Assembly (NCBI GenBank): GCA_019802505.1
Contig: JAFMOC010000003.1
Location: 9,353,001 to 9,417,000, forward strand
Reading direction: 5' to 3'
DNA from: Corydoras sp. C115
Taxonomy: Eukaryota; Chordata; Actinopteri; Siluriformes; Callichthyidae
Length of the DNA stretch: 64,000 bases
Shown: one piece after another, positions 21,650 to 33,481 of the stretch
Layout of the letters: the number at the start of each line of letters is the position of its first letter
Numbering within the stretch: position 1 is the stretch's first letter
The notes under the pieces: model-generated
Database searches by the model: none
Seen by the model: the letters and a program-made list of their open reading frames with translations, nothing else
Told to the model about the DNA's origin: nothing
Translations under genes and position numbers: made by a program

Positions 21650-22395
21650 ATTTGTTTTTTATTTAGGATCATTGAAACTGCTTGTGGAACTGGAGAATTT
21701 TGCAGAGCCATCTTTTACTTACAAAAGGCGGTGGTTGATTTTGGTGTCTGCGAAATCGCAGAAATGCATTCTGTACTTAGTGACTTTCCGTTTTCACTAA
21801 GGGCATGACCTAAATAAAACACAGTAGGCTGTACAAACTGAATCTTGTCTTTTGACACCTTGTGAACATTCTGAACCAAGAAATGAAGTAAAGCCAACAT
21901 GTCAGATGTACAAGTATCCTGATCAGGAGATCAAACCAACAGATCATCAACATATTGTGGTAATGCACTGTTTCCTGGAAAAACAAAATTGGAGAGGTTA
22001 TTTTTCATTGCTGCATTGAAAAACGATGGTGATTCAGCATAATCCTGTAGAACACGTGTGAAAGTGTATGATTTCCCTTGAAATGAAAATGTAAGCCAGA
22101 ACTGTGAGCATTTATGCACTTTAAGACTGAAAAAAGTGTTAACAGAAAACCATTAGAAATCATTAACAGAAAACCATTTAGTTCCCTCTGGAACTTGTGT
22201 GAGTATCATGTGAGGGTCCGGAACCTCAGGTGCACGGAGGTGTATGGCTTGATTTACTGCTTGCAAGTCTTTTACAAAACACCCCTTTTGGGGAGCCCCT
22301 GGGGCACAGCCCTTTTTCACAGGCCAAATAGGAGATCTGCATGGAGAGTCAGAACACTCAACAATGATGCCTCTCGCTAGAAAACTATTAAACAC
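21650..22395 (-). pseudogene. Retroviral reverse transcriptase remnant
   Basis: Three minus-strand open pieces line up as one enzyme. ARGIIVECSDSPCRSPIWP and VNQAIHLRAPEVPDP (22395-22160) are fingers motifs. FSFQGKSYTFTRV then QYVDDLLV (22119-21931) are the palm with the YVDD catalytic site at about 21941-21952. LVQNVHKVSKDKIQF then FYLGHALSENGKSL (21900-21715) are the thumb side. A TGA follows the YVDDLLV block directly and other breaks separate the pieces. The wording is closest to gamma/epsilon-type retroviruses. Confidence 0.88.
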
Positions 22396-23199
22396 CGGTA
22401 TAATTCCATAAATTGCTTTTTTAAATTATTTATTTATTGAATATTAAGTAACATTCGAAAATCAGCTTTTGGTTTTCTAATTTGGAATAATATAACTTAT
22501 TTGGGATAATAACTAATTCGGGTGCTCCATTTATAAGGCCTACATAATATTTTCCTTGGCCCATAGCCATGGTTCAACAGAGTCCAATGGACATGGGTCA
22601 AGTGTATGCGTGGTCATGACCAGGTTTGGTAACATACAGACATCTGAGGTTGCAGTGAACAAACGCAAAATCTGCAACCTGTGTACCTTTTAGATGAGAA
22701 CAATATTCCCATTCACCGCAAGAAGTGGGTTTCCACTCAGATTGAATTTGACAGTCAGAGATAAATGTGGAAATATCTCTCCGCTGAGCACGTGACGTTT
22801 TTGCAATTGAGATATGCAGTATGATGCCATAAAAATGTTTTAGATGAGGAGGTGTCAGAATTACAGAATATGGAGTCAGCTTGAAACTTGGACAAATGTC
22901 CAGTTCACTGGATTAATCTAGGACACCAGCAGTGCAGTGGATGTTATCTAAATTCTGCATGTTTATTACTACAAATCCAAAACCTGTCCTTAATAAAGAT
23001 AACAAGTACACCCAGAAAGACAGGGGTTTTAAATGCCATTCCAAACCATACGCATGTCATGGTAGGGATCTGTAGCAAAATATAGAACCAAAACTTCAGT
23101 TTCCCTGTCCAAACAAACCAGTGAAATGCCAAACGTACACCTTAAATCTCTAGCTAGAAGCTTAACAGGACAGCATCAAGAGAAAAGGAAAAGTGAAAA

Positions 23200-23400
23200 A
23201 GAAAGATAATGCCTCAGTGCTGCGTTCCATCATAGGAGCGCACCTGATCCTATTATAACAGCAGTTTTACCAAAAAGGTTGGGCTCAGGCTTAAGTTCAC
23301 CCATCTTTAAGACTGAAAGTCCTGCACCACTATTAACTAGAAAAGTAAGAAGTTGATCTCTAACCATAACATCTACAGTTGGCATAGTCAAAGGTTTTAA
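23200..23400 (-). pseudogene. Retroviral protease remnant, active-site Asp lost
   Basis: The minus strand reads FLVNSGAGLSVLKMG around 23300-23345, which matches the aspartic-protease FLVD(T/S)GA..SVL pattern except that the catalytic Asp is Asn (codon AAT, 23332-23334). Aspartic proteases need this residue, so the copy is catalytically dead by family knowledge. Confidence 0.7.
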
Positions 23401-23479
23401 TTTTAGCATAGATAAATTTAGAACAGTCTTACCAGTTAGGGTGTCTATGTGTTGTGTGTTGGAGATTTCCTGTTTGTTT

Positions 23480-24883
23480 CACGCGGTCTCCTCCACCTCA
23501 AATTGTAAATCTTTTGGTCTTCTCCTCCATTAAGGCAGTGGGCAGCAATATGTCCTTTTTCGTTACAGGTGTAACATACAGTATGTATGTGGAATAGTCC
23601 CTTCTGTCACTTTGGTTGAAACCTCTTCCTCTTCCACCATGCGCTCTCTCTCGTCCATGAACTTCAACACAGTCTGCTTTTACCTTTCATTGGATGTCGG
23701 AGCTTAGTCCACCCGCAAAGCGTTCTTTCAGATGACTTTCATATGCACTCATCTCGTTTCCAGGATAAGAGTCAGGTTTGGGAAACCCGCTGTTTATGGC
23801 GTGCAGTTGTTCAAGGTCATACAGATACTCAGTTACTGATTGTCCATCTCTCTGTTTACACATAGAGAGTTTTCCCAGATCAAGACAGACTGGAATGCAG
23901 TCTCAATCCGCGTGTACAGTTCTTGCACAGTTAGTTGATACTGCGAGCCTGCATTTTGCTCATATATGAGATCTCCAGTAAGCGGGAAATTTCCCTGAAC
24001 CTCAGTCTATTTCAGTTTCAATTTATATGCACATGCACGTGCCAGTTCATTCACAGATGGTTTCCAGCCTGTCACAAATAATCTGAGGGACACCACAAAT
24101 TTTTGTCCCCCTTCTGAAATAAGTGGCAGGTCCTCACAAGCGTTCTTTGTCATCCATAGTCCATGGTCTGAAAACCAATGCTGGTCCTTCTGGTCCCATC
24201 ACCTGGATACTGGGCATTTGCACTTTCTTTTTCTTTTGTCATGTTGAGCAACAGGCAGGAGGTTTCTCATCCTCTCCAATGTCCTCCCAGTCCTCATCAG
24301 GGTCATCTTCAGTATCCTTTTTCTTTTTCAGGTTTTGGTCCGAACTTTTGTTTCAGGCGAACAGCAGGAGGTGCGCTGGGTCGTGGATCTTTGGCTGGGT
24401 TGTACGGGGTGGATGTGCTTGGCCTTCTGGAGGTTGTGCAGGTGGAGGAGGAGGTGACGTGAAACATCCAGGGACTGACCACAGGTTACTGGTTTCACTA
24501 CAGTGTGTGTGTTTTTACGCGCCTAAATCTTTTGATTATCTAACTCTTTTTGAGCTATCTGTTTCCATTTTCCATAAGCATACCAGTTTGGCTGCCATGG
24601 AAAATGTTCAGGTTTCAGTTTTAGCTTTTCATTTTTATTATTTCAGCTTTATCAAACTTTATGCTATTGTTTTTTCAATTATTTATTAAAAATTACTAAC
24701 CTCTTTATTTAAAGTTCCCTCGGGTGGGAAATAACAATATTTTATCCATTCCCCAATTTGGACGCAACTATCAGGGTGTTCTTTTGTCATTATATCTATG
24801 ATAGGTCCCCCAGGAATAACATCACAGTGAACTGCTGGGTCCGGGAAAACCAACCCTTGTGTTTTAGAATATTTCTGACCCAT
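23480..24883 (-). pseudogene. Retroviral gag remnant
   Basis: I start it at the ATG giving Met-Gly-Gln-Lys-Tyr, because a Gly at position 2 is the myristoylation signal of retroviral matrix proteins; a longer reading begins six codons earlier. The first 65 residues are open to 24686. A zinc knuckle CYTCNEKGHIAAHC (C-x2-C-x4-H-x4-C) sits at about 23532-23576, the expected nucleocapsid position before the protease. Between them the frame is broken many times. Role: virion structure and RNA packaging. Confidence 0.75.
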
Positions 24884-24932
24884 TGTTGACTTCCGAAACA
24901 ATCAATACGCATCTAATTTACAGCTGAAAATT

Positions 24933-25180
24933 TACTATTGGCATACACAGTCCAATAGGCGAACGCAAGACACTCTTAAACGTTCTGGTGCACACTATTA
25001 CATCTATACACACAGTTAAGACATTTTACTGTTGGCATACACAGTCCAACAGCCTGTCGACAGTTTACTATTGGCATACGCAGTCCAATAGGTGAACGCA
25101 CACTTAAGAGTTCTAGTGCACTATTACGTCTATACACACAGTTAAGACGTTTTACTGTTGGCATACACAGTCCAACAGTC
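24933..25180 (-). repeat. Leader repeat of the retrovirus with four covarying hairpins
   Basis: A unit of about 130 bp occurs twice, and each unit holds two short hairpins with the same loop. Stems CTATTGG/CCAATAG occur at 24935-24958 and 25068-25091, and stems CTGTTGG/CCAACAG at 25029-25052 and 25155-25178. The A-T pair is replaced by a G-C pair on both arms at once. The position, between primer-binding site and gag, is where retroviral packaging and dimerisation signals lie. Confidence 0.8.
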
Positions 25181-25363
25181 GATACATGTATCTAATTTTT
25201 TACTCACCATTAGTCTGTCACACATCCAACTTAGGTTCATTTCAAACAGTGATTCCAGCATGAGAAGGAAAAAGTCCTCCACTCCTAAATCAGGAGATGA
25301 GATGCTGTGGGGTGGCCAGTCCCATTTGCCCTCTTGGAGGCTTGTCTTCTTCCTAGTCAGTGG

Positions 25364-25385
25364 AATCCTGTTCGTGACGCCAAAT
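25364..25385 (-). other. Primer-binding-site candidate of the retrovirus
   Basis: Directly after the 5' LTR on the minus strand comes ATT followed by TGGCGTCACGAACAGGAT. The TGG start and position fit a tRNA 3'-end complement; I cannot name the tRNA with certainty. Confidence 0.55.
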
Positions 25386-25916
25386 TGTGGTGGTAAATAA
25401 TCAGATGACAGAGGAACAGTTAAAGTAAAAATTATTTAATAAGATTTGCAAATCGAGAAACCAGACAAAACAACCTAATGGAGGTTGTTGCAAGCTTCGG
25501 AGCTCACGACTGCTCAGCTTTAGTATTCATACGAAAAACACAGCCAATAGAAAAATAGGTAATACAGTTTCTGTCCAATAATAATGTAACAAGACCAGGT
25601 AAAAAAGAAAAACACAGGTAGAGGAAGCTATACCATATATGGTTTCCAACCCTTCACAACCTATTTGCATCCGGAAAGGAAAGTTTTGGGGCACTTTGAC
25701 CCAGAACCTTGCTCACTCCGCTTCCAATGCACCTGCTTTGTGAAATAACATCCTCCCAACACATTCTGTCCCATAATATCGCTTTACTTTCGCTTCTCTC
25801 ATTTCCTTTCGCTTCTCTCATTACCTTTCCTTTTCCTATGTAGAGAAGTTTTTTAAATGTCACATTAACACTAAAATGGGTTAATAAAATATAATACATA
25901 GTGAATTTCCACTACA
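25386..25916 (-). repeat. 5' LTR of the retrovirus
   Basis: 531 bp, TG...CA ends on the minus strand. Compared with the 3' LTR it has a short tandem expansion of TTTCGCTTCTCTCATT-type units near 25790-25830 and scattered substitutions, so the insertion is not recent. Confidence 0.93.
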
Positions 25917-25969
25917 CCACCCCTTCCATAATAATAATAACATTAATAATAAAAATAATAATAATACCT

Positions 25970-26272
25970 CCATCCATTATCTTCCACTTTTTCCTCTACA
26001 AGGGTCGAGGGGGGGGTTCCCCATGCCCATCCAGGGGAGAATAATTTGGGTACTGGGCAGATACACCCAGGACAGGACGCCAACCTATTGCTGGCCACAC
26101 AGTCATTCACACAAACACTCTATATGGGGCAATTTGGAGAATTCAATTGACCTTGATCCATGTTTTTTGGACTGTGGGAGGAAACTGGAAAATCCAAAGG
26201 AAACCCACGCAAACTCCACCCAGATTGGGATTGGAACTGGGAATCACTAGTGCTGATAGGTGCCCAGAGGCG
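25970..26272 (-). mobile_element. SINE, worn copy
   Basis: CCATCCATTATCTTCCAC tail and family body on the minus strand; the head (TGCCTCT...GCACTAGTGATTCCC) is scrambled and the A-box is not clear. Confidence 0.75.
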
Positions 26273-26275
26273 AAC

Positions 26276-27257
26276 TTAAATAGGTATTATTATATACTGT
26301 ACATATATTTAAAAACAGATATTCACAATTGCAGTTTATGAGGAATTACATGCTGATTTAATGCAGAATATATTTGCTATTTACAGCTTTTTTCAAGTAA
26401 GCAGATTTATTTTAATCAGAATTTACAAAAGTTAATAATTGATCTATCAATGTCATATGCATATCTATATATAGAAGCTTATATTAATACTTTTAAATGT
26501 ACATCATTAAACTGCATTAGATTTATTTGTAATCTTTGTAATATTTGTAATGTAAAAAATTTGTAATATTAAACAATGTCAGTTGACTTCAGTTCACCGG
26601 CAGGTCATGTATGAAATCAAAGTTTTGAGGTTATTACTCAATGTTATTGAACTCATTTTATTTTCACCACAGAGCACACTATCACCTCACCCTCAAGGGT
26701 CAATGATATTCCCGACTAAGACACCATTTAAAAAATATGGAAACTAGTTGCATCTGCAGCAGCTGTCTGTTTTTGGCAGTTTTTCTTTGCACACATCAAT
26801 GCTGCGTTTATCACTACTCGCTCTTTCACTCTCACACACACCCAAGCTGAACACTACTCATTCGGCTCAACCAATCAGTGCCATGTTGCCAAGGAAACAA
26901 CCTCTACCCTTGGGAGGCTTTTCATAGATTTCTCTCCTTCTTGATGTTCCTGCTCTTTTCTGAAACACAGCACACGAAAGAAAAAAAAGTCAAACCAGTC
27001 TTAAGACACGATAACTTATGTCTAAAAATAGGCAAATATCATCAGTATCTTTGGACTGATGTATATCATTAAGATTGGCAACAATAAATAATATAGAAAA
27101 ACAATATATGGCAGACTAAGTTTTCAAATAAGTGCTTTTAATGTCTTTGGAACAGCTCATCTCATTTGATACAAGTGTATGTAGGTCATGAGAATGCTAA
27201 ATGCCTGTCTACAGTAGAAAGAAATCTAAAAAAAAGGAATTTTAAAATTTGAATTAT
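26276..27257. other. No recognised gene
   Basis: AT-rich; no long open frame and no repeat family recognised. Confidence 0.45.
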
Positions 27258-27582
27258 AATCTCATTTTATTATCTTCCTCTTAATCCTCCACTACGTCTT
27301 AGGGGAGAAAGTTATAGGCACTGGGCAGATGCAGCACAGGGTATCAATCAATCACTGGACACACACACTCACGCACACACTATATGGGGCAATTTTAGAT
27401 ATGGGCAATATAGAGCAGCCAATTCACCTTGATTTCATATCTTTATGACTGTGGGAGTAAACCTGAGAAGCTGAAGAAAACCCATATGGACACGGGGAGT
27501 ACATGGAAACTCCACCCAAATTAGGATTTGAACCTGAATCCACAGTCCTAAGAGGTGAACTTCTACACCACCATGATGCCCA
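27258..27582 (-). mobile_element. SINE, strongly diverged copy
   Basis: Body motifs survive on the minus strand (GTTTTCTTCAGCTTCTCAGG, GAGTGTGTGTGTCC, AGTGCCTATAACTTTCTCC), with a worn B-box-like region near 27525. Confidence 0.65.
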
Positions 27583-28019
27583 AATTCTGAATTGTTTATA
27601 TAAATATTAAGAAATATTATTTAATTTACACATTTAGCACACAAAGAAAAGTCTGTAAAAAGCATAAAACTCCCTGCCCATGTTATTAGTTGCACCTCCT
27701 TGTTTCCACTTACTTTTCAACTTTTACAGAAAATACAGTGACATTGACATGATGAAGCATTTTATTGGTATGAATGGATAAGTCTTAGCAGACTTGATAA
27801 AGGATCGATGCAATATGTAATTTGTTTGTTTCTTTTATTACAAGAGTACAACTTTTCACTATAATATGTCGTATAATTCTATCTATGATCTGGACACCAT
27901 ATGGTTATGTCATGCAAAGCTTTAGAACATGACTATATTAAAAAAATTATACACCACAAGTCATTAGTTACAAATAACATACCTTGTAGAATTAACCCAC
28001 CCGATCATTATCCTATCCC
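27583..28019. other. No recognised feature
   Basis: AT-rich sequence between a SINE and an L2 fossil. Confidence 0.4.
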
Positions 28020-28029
28020 CCCTCCCCTT

Positions 28030-29425
28030 TTTTTTATTATATAATGTGTTTGTGAAAGAGATGTCTTTTGAGTTGTTTCCTAAAAATGCCAAGTGACTCC
28101 ACTTTACGGATAGAGTTGGAAAGATCATTCCACCATTTTGCACATCCACATTCATAACTAGAGCGAGGTGAACAAGTTGGAGTGTATTTTGAAAATATAG
28201 AGTGTAGGTGAAAGGGGGCAGACCCAGAAATGGTCCTGTAGGCCAAAGTCATTGCCTTGTACAGAATGCGAGCAGCTACAGGGAGCGAAATGAGTAGAGC
28301 AGTGACATGAGTTCGCTTTGGCTGGTTAAACACAAGTGGGGTTGCAGAGTTTTGAATCAGTTGTAGAAGCCTGATTGTGCAAGCTGGGAGACTGGCTAAT
28401 AGCTTAGTAGTATGTTCAGTCAAGTAGGTCCTATCTTCCTGGTGTTGTAAAGAAGGAATCTGCAGGAATGGGCCATTTTAGTGACCTGATCAGATAGTTT
28501 AAGATACAGTTTAATTCAATTATGAAACCAAGATTACAGACCGAATCAGTTAGAAAGATTGTGGAGCCATCAAATTGGAAGGTTCAAGTTCAAGTTCAAG
28601 TAATTTATTTATATAGCGCTTTTTACAACTGTACATTGTCACAAAGCAGCTTCACAGAATGAAAAGCCTTTAAACCCCCAAAGAGCAAGCCGAAGCGACA
28701 GTGGCAAGAAAAAACTCCCTTTTATGAGGGAGGTCTGGTCATGATGGATTGAGGGTTTAGCTGGGATTATGAGAAGCTCTGTTTTTGAAATGGGCCTTCA
28801 TTTAAACAGATATGTCAGTGAGGCAGGAAGATCTCTGATTTGAGATAGTGGTTTCGTCAGAGGCAAAAGACTAATGAAGCTGAGTGTCATTAGCATAGCA
28901 GTGGTAAGAGAAACCATGTGCCTGAATGACAGTGCCCATTCATGTCAAGTATAATGAAAAGAGGAGGGGACCATGTACAGAGCCCTGAGGAACGCCAGTG
29001 AGCACTAGAAATCTCCCCATTCCATGACACTTTGAAGGTCCTTACTAATAGATAGGATCAAAAACATTCAAGTGTCATACCAGAGAAGCCTAGTTCAAAT
29101 AAAGTGCACACTACAATCTGATGATTTATTGGATGAGGACAAAGGATTAAGAGTTAGCTTTGGCAGATTTAAGTAAGTCAACCACAAAAAGCAATGCTGT
29201 CTCAGTGGAGTGACCACTCCTAAAACCAGACTTATTGGGATCAAAAAGGTTGTTTTGAGTTAGAAACCTGGAGACCTGTGTAGACACCACCAGTTCAATT
29301 GGTTTAGACAGGAAAGGTAAATTATAATATATTCCAATTATAATCTTGATAAGTGACTTTTTTTTCTTGAACATTTTAAAGTATATTTTATAATCTGCAT
29401 CAGGGACGGAGCTAGAGGACAACTG
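28030..29425 (-). pseudogene. L2-type LINE fossil (reverse transcriptase C-terminal half)
   Basis: Minus-strand pieces match the better-preserved LINE at 56853-59386 block for block: VVSTQVSRFLTQNNLFDPN and SGFRSGHSTETALL (29300-29170), then RLLQLIQNSATPLVFNQPKR, LYKAMTLAYRTISGSAP, HSIFSKYTPT and CAKWWNDLSNSIRK (28400-28090). The central catalytic part is worn, and an unrelated dispersed repeat lies inside at about 28585-28745. Old, dead copy. Confidence 0.85.
28585..28745. repeat. Dispersed repeat with TTTATATAGCGCTTTTTACA core
   Basis: The sequence TTTATATAGCGCTTTTTACA, then TCACAAAGCAGCTTCACAG, then AGCGACAGTGGCAAGAAAAA, is a wording I know as common in fish genomes. I assign it on recognition, and only one copy is in this window. 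It starts with a GTTCAA triplet repeat. Confidence 0.5.
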
Positions 29426-29699
29426 ATCCAGATCTGGAAGGGTTTAATCTCTGCAGTTTATTTTCAGTTTTCCATTTTATTTCATCCAGACAATCTCAAT
29501 AAGGAGGCTTATGCACCTTCTGCCTCAATTTCTCAAACAAAAAGTTGTTTTAACTCGATTGGAAGATGGACCAGGACATCTACCAAGCTTTTAGTTTTAA
29601 TAATGCACTACTCAACTGTCCTCCTGACGTCCATGTACTGTCGTTTTGTAATCAGCTGATCATTTGGTTGCAAATAATGGTGGGAGACCCTAAACTCTA

Positions 29700-30075
29700 A
29701 TATTAAACATTTTGTTTTACATCTCTGTGGCATGGAAGACCATTAAGACAGCTGGTAAAGTAGCACCTCTACCGGTTAGCTGATGACTTTGGTTTCACAT
29801 AGCTATTATTTTGCTCAAGAGTTGAACAAGTCTGAGGTATTATGACTATTCTTACATTTATTGACCGTTTTTCTCAGGCAGTCATGTTTATTCCAATGCT
29901 GGTGCTTCTCTCAGCATTTCAAATGGCAGATATCCACTTTTATCTTATTTTGGGTATCCCTGAAGATATTTTACCTCTGCCATTTGGCATGCCTTTTTGA
30001 AAAATTGGGTACTACCATTAGCCTCATTTCTGGTTACTATCCTGAAAGCAAGGCAATAGTAGAGCTGTGATCAAG
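29700..30075 (+). pseudogene. Ty3/gypsy integrase fossil
   Basis: A plus-strand frame reads TILTFIDRFSQAVMFIP, LSAFQMADIHFYLILGIPED, then, after breaks, SLISGYYPESKAIVE. The order and spacing match the gypsy integrase core also seen in this window at 44640-44890. Several stops and a lost second acidic block show it is old. Confidence 0.7.
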
Positions 30076-31630
30076 CATTGATTTGTAAATAAGAGATAGC
30101 GCTTAGAAAATAGGTGAATTAATAGATTCCAATTGTGACTTATCTGTGTTTAATATCTGAGTGTATGTTAAGGAATTAAAAAAGAGAATGGAGGGGGTCT
30201 AATGCAGTCTTTAATTGGAGGGGGTCTAATGCAGTAATTAACAAAAGTTGGTGACATACAGAAAAGTAGCATTTTTTTGCAACTTTGCAAATAAAATGCA
30301 AGATAAATATTTAGCCACTCACATGACTAGTTGTTACGACATTCCTTCCTTCCTTCCGCTTGAAAGGGAGGGACAGGAGAACCTGTAAGCCAGCTGTCTC
30401 ACAAAAGAAGACCAATTATTAATAAAGTCAATGCTATTCTCTAAACAGAACCTAAACATCAAAACATTTTGCCACAATAACAAATGTAAGTTGTCTGACT
30501 GATAGAGAGCCAGAATTCAACACGGCATCAGAAAATGTCTCAGGAATTGTTTGTAACACTATCCAAAGTCATCTCTGATTGTTTATGGCAAATATTATTA
30601 GCACTGAATGAATTACTCATTTTGAATATTTTTGATTAGCCTGCAATTAGTTTAACTCCATATCATGCTCCAATAATCAGAACACTCTGTTTGACAGATT
30701 TTAAAAGAGTGGTGCTCAGCTCTATGTCTGTGTTGCCTGGCCTTTACCCACTCACCGCTACTAAATGTTTTGGTGCCGGGGTCAATGAACCTGAGAATGG
30801 AAAACAAAGTCCTTAAATGGTGTGAAAAATGTATTTTATAATATTTGTTACCATATAATAAACACAGCACTTTTGAAAGATACTCTCTTTGGTGGGTAAC
30901 TGTATGTCATGTGGTGGTGATGTGCTAGGGCAGTTTTTACCACTCATTTAAATACTCTGTGGTCCAACACAAAGAAAGATACTAAGATGCAGCTTTGAAC
31001 AAATTACATCGTGTTTTTAGTTATTTACCAAAAATATGGCCCAGGAAAAGCCTTCTGTGAAAATATATGTACACTACATAACCGGGCAAAAATAACTGCA
31101 TTTAGACAGTAACTGCAGACATTAAGATCATTTTTGCTAAATAAATAATGTGTTGTGATTTGTAATGTAATTTTTTTATCTGACATGAGGTGGAGCTAAT
31201 TGTAAGACTGTTCTCCAGAGATTACCTACATTGCTATTGATACTTAGTAGAGAATCAGAGAGACTAAATATCAGCATATGTGGTTTGCCTGAAACCAAGT
31301 GGTCAGGCACTGGATTCTTTAGGAAACAGAATGAATACACAATACTGTTCTCCGGCAACGAGACCATTTCAACATAGCAATGCTGTCTAAAAAAAGACAC
31401 AGGGAAATTGGATGAGATACAGAATGCTACCACTAACCTTGTAATGCCAATGCTATACAGGGAAGAGGATGCACAGCATAATGCTCTCTGTAAGTAAGCG
31501 TTAACCAGGAAAGAGACATGCAGCAGAATGCAGTCAGAACTTTAACACTATATTGGAAACGCTATGCAAAAAAATTAGATGGACAGAGCAATGGCATCTG
31601 GACACTAACGCTATACTGGAATGGAGATGC
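30076..31630. other. No recognised gene; small tandem pair at 30188-30240
   Basis: GGAGGGGGTCTAATGCAG is repeated twice about 27 bp apart. The rest is AT-rich without recognised features. Confidence 0.45.
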
Positions 31631-31639
31631 ACAGCGAAA

Positions 31640-32640
31640 TCTCACTTTAAAGCTACATTAACCAAAAAAGAAACATGCAGCGGAATGCCGTCTGGCAGCA
31701 TCACCAAATGAAACAATCTCTCAGCAAGGAGAGACACCCTCTCCCAAAAAAAAGAAATAAAAAGGGCAAGCAAAGGGAGAGAATGATCAAAAAACAGGGC
31801 AGTCCTGAGCTCTGAGGAGAGAAAGTCCAGGAGGGGGGCAGTGGAAGGAGCAACCTGGGTGAAAAGGGCAGAGGATTGTTTGTGAGGCGAGACGGCTGTG
31901 TCATGTTCCAGTTGCCATGTCCTCGCAAGGTGACGTGGCAGGTGTATCCTGGCACTGAGGCATGGCTTGAGTAATCTAGGCCACAAGTAAGCTGCTATTA
32001 GGTTATTCAAGCTCTTGGTTGCACTGAAGGGAGAATGACCAGGAGGTGGCCAGGGGAAGGACTGAGCTGGGTGAAGATGAAAGACAAAGGATTGTTTTTT
32101 TTGCATCAATCAGCCTGAGCGCCAGTGACTTGAGAGCCATTGGCTTGGGGACCAAAGGCTTGGAGACCATAGGTTTCAACCATGAGCTTCAGTGGACTGG
32201 CTCGGGAACCATAGGCTTAGGGAACATACTTTGGCAAATTGGCTTGGGAGCCATAGTTTTGGGAACCATACTCCGACTTAGTGGGTTCCTCATCTGGCTT
32301 AGAGCAGCTCAGAACGGAAGGTTAGAACACCATTCTCAGGACGAAATGAGTTTAGAAGGAGTATGGAGCTGGTATCTCCCTGATAGCTTTGAAGATTGTC
32401 TTCCAAAATGTAATTGGTGTGTTACCACTCATGTATTTTACCACACTGACAGGAATGCCGCTGAGAGAGCTGTTGGACCTGTCCTCGGCCTCACTAGGGG
32501 TACATAGAGCATACTCTTGAGAATAATGTTGAGCACTGGCTGAATCACTAAAGTCACTCTGAGCACTAACTGAATCACTAAGGGCAGGCAGAGAACTGGC
32601 TAAATCACTAAGACAGAACAACATTCTGACTCACGGGGGG
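31640..32640. repeat. Unclassified dispersed repeat, copy 2
   Basis: The right part (32200-32640) parallels the repeat at 18110-18770. The left part contains 20-25-bp tandem units of the type TTGGGGACCAAAGGCTTGGA and ATTGGCTTGGGAGCCATAG (32110-32270), each reading as Gly-rich or Leu-rich peptides. No protein family recognised; probably a decayed retroelement with a repeat-rich gag. Confidence 0.45.
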
Positions 32641-32689
32641 AACCTTGTAAAGGGGGCCTCGGACATGCTTGTTATCAGGGCTGTGTCCT

Positions 32690-33350
32690 CAAAGTGTCGG
32701 CCAAGCAGCACACCCTAAGTCTGTGGTGTCATAACAGTCTTTGAGGGCATTTTTAATTTCTGGAGACCAACTCCTGGTGGAGCTTGTTGTTGCGGGCAGC
32801 TTTTGGACCAGGGGAGTGTAGTTTGGTTGGGGTGGGGCGGTGGCTCTGTATGCCTTATAGACATTAGCATACAGATAGTCAATTGCCCTGTTGTTTCTTG
32901 TTGGACAATCCACAACTTAGTAAAAAGCAGCCAAAGTAGAGTCCATGGTAGAATAATTAAAGTCTCCGGAAATTATCAGAAATGCTCCCGTGTCTAAACT
33001 CCCTCAGCAGATAGTATGGCCACAGGCTAACTTCTAACAGCTTCAGATCCTAACAGCATAAGATTGTCTTTACAGAGATATGACCAGGATAACACCATCG
33101 GTTGTTAACATAAATGATGAGCACCCCACCTTTACTTTTTCTGCATGCTTTGTTTTCTCTGTCAGCTCTCACAGCAGTAAATCCCTTATAAGTCTACTTA
33201 TGGTAAATTCAGTGGTTGTTAGTGCAGAAGGCTTGTCATTCTTATTCTGTAGAGAGTTAAAATTCCCCATGATGACGGAAGGGATGTATGGTTTACAGTG
33301 CCACAGATTATCTGCTATATTTGTACAATATATTTGTTTACATTTGTACA
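32690..33350 (-). pseudogene. LINE endonuclease-domain fossil
   Basis: Minus-strand pieces read in order: PSVIMGNFNSLQNKND (33330-33270), KGGVLIIYVNNRWCYPGHI (about 33150-33090), LLEVSLWPYYLLREF (about 33040-33000), then VDCPTRNNRAIDYLYANV (32913-32850). The order fits an AP-type LINE endonuclease, in which a target-site protein ends with the CPTR..R.LD.CY motif. Catalytic residues are no longer readable and stops are frequent. Confidence 0.65.
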
Positions 33351-33481
33351 ATAATAAATTAAAAATGCCACACCTTGCACAGAGATATTAATATTCATTG
33401 GTTGTTTGCAATGCAAGTGGTGTATTGCAAGAGTTATTATGTCTATCCAGTTGTCCTGTGAGGACAACAGCTTGGGATGCC

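Larger units (their letters stand above)
19501..25916 (-). mobile_element. Endogenous retrovirus (ERV1-like, gamma/epsilon-type pol), 6.4 kb, env-less
   Basis: Two direct LTRs bound the element and CCACC is duplicated at 19496-19500 and 25917-25921. In transcription order (right to left) there are: 5' LTR, primer-binding-site-like stretch, leader with repeated hairpins, gag with an N-terminal Met-Gly-Gln and a CCHC knuckle, protease, reverse transcriptase with YVDD, RNase H, integrase, polypurine tract and 3' LTR. No env-like ORF fits between integrase and the 3' LTR (about 200 bp). Coding is broken by many stops. Subfamily placement is by motif wording and would need a phylogeny. Confidence 0.9.

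Noticed and set aside
26660..26695. Exon-like piece after TTTTCACCACAG
   Set aside because: No acceptable donor follows and all frames are too short to judge.
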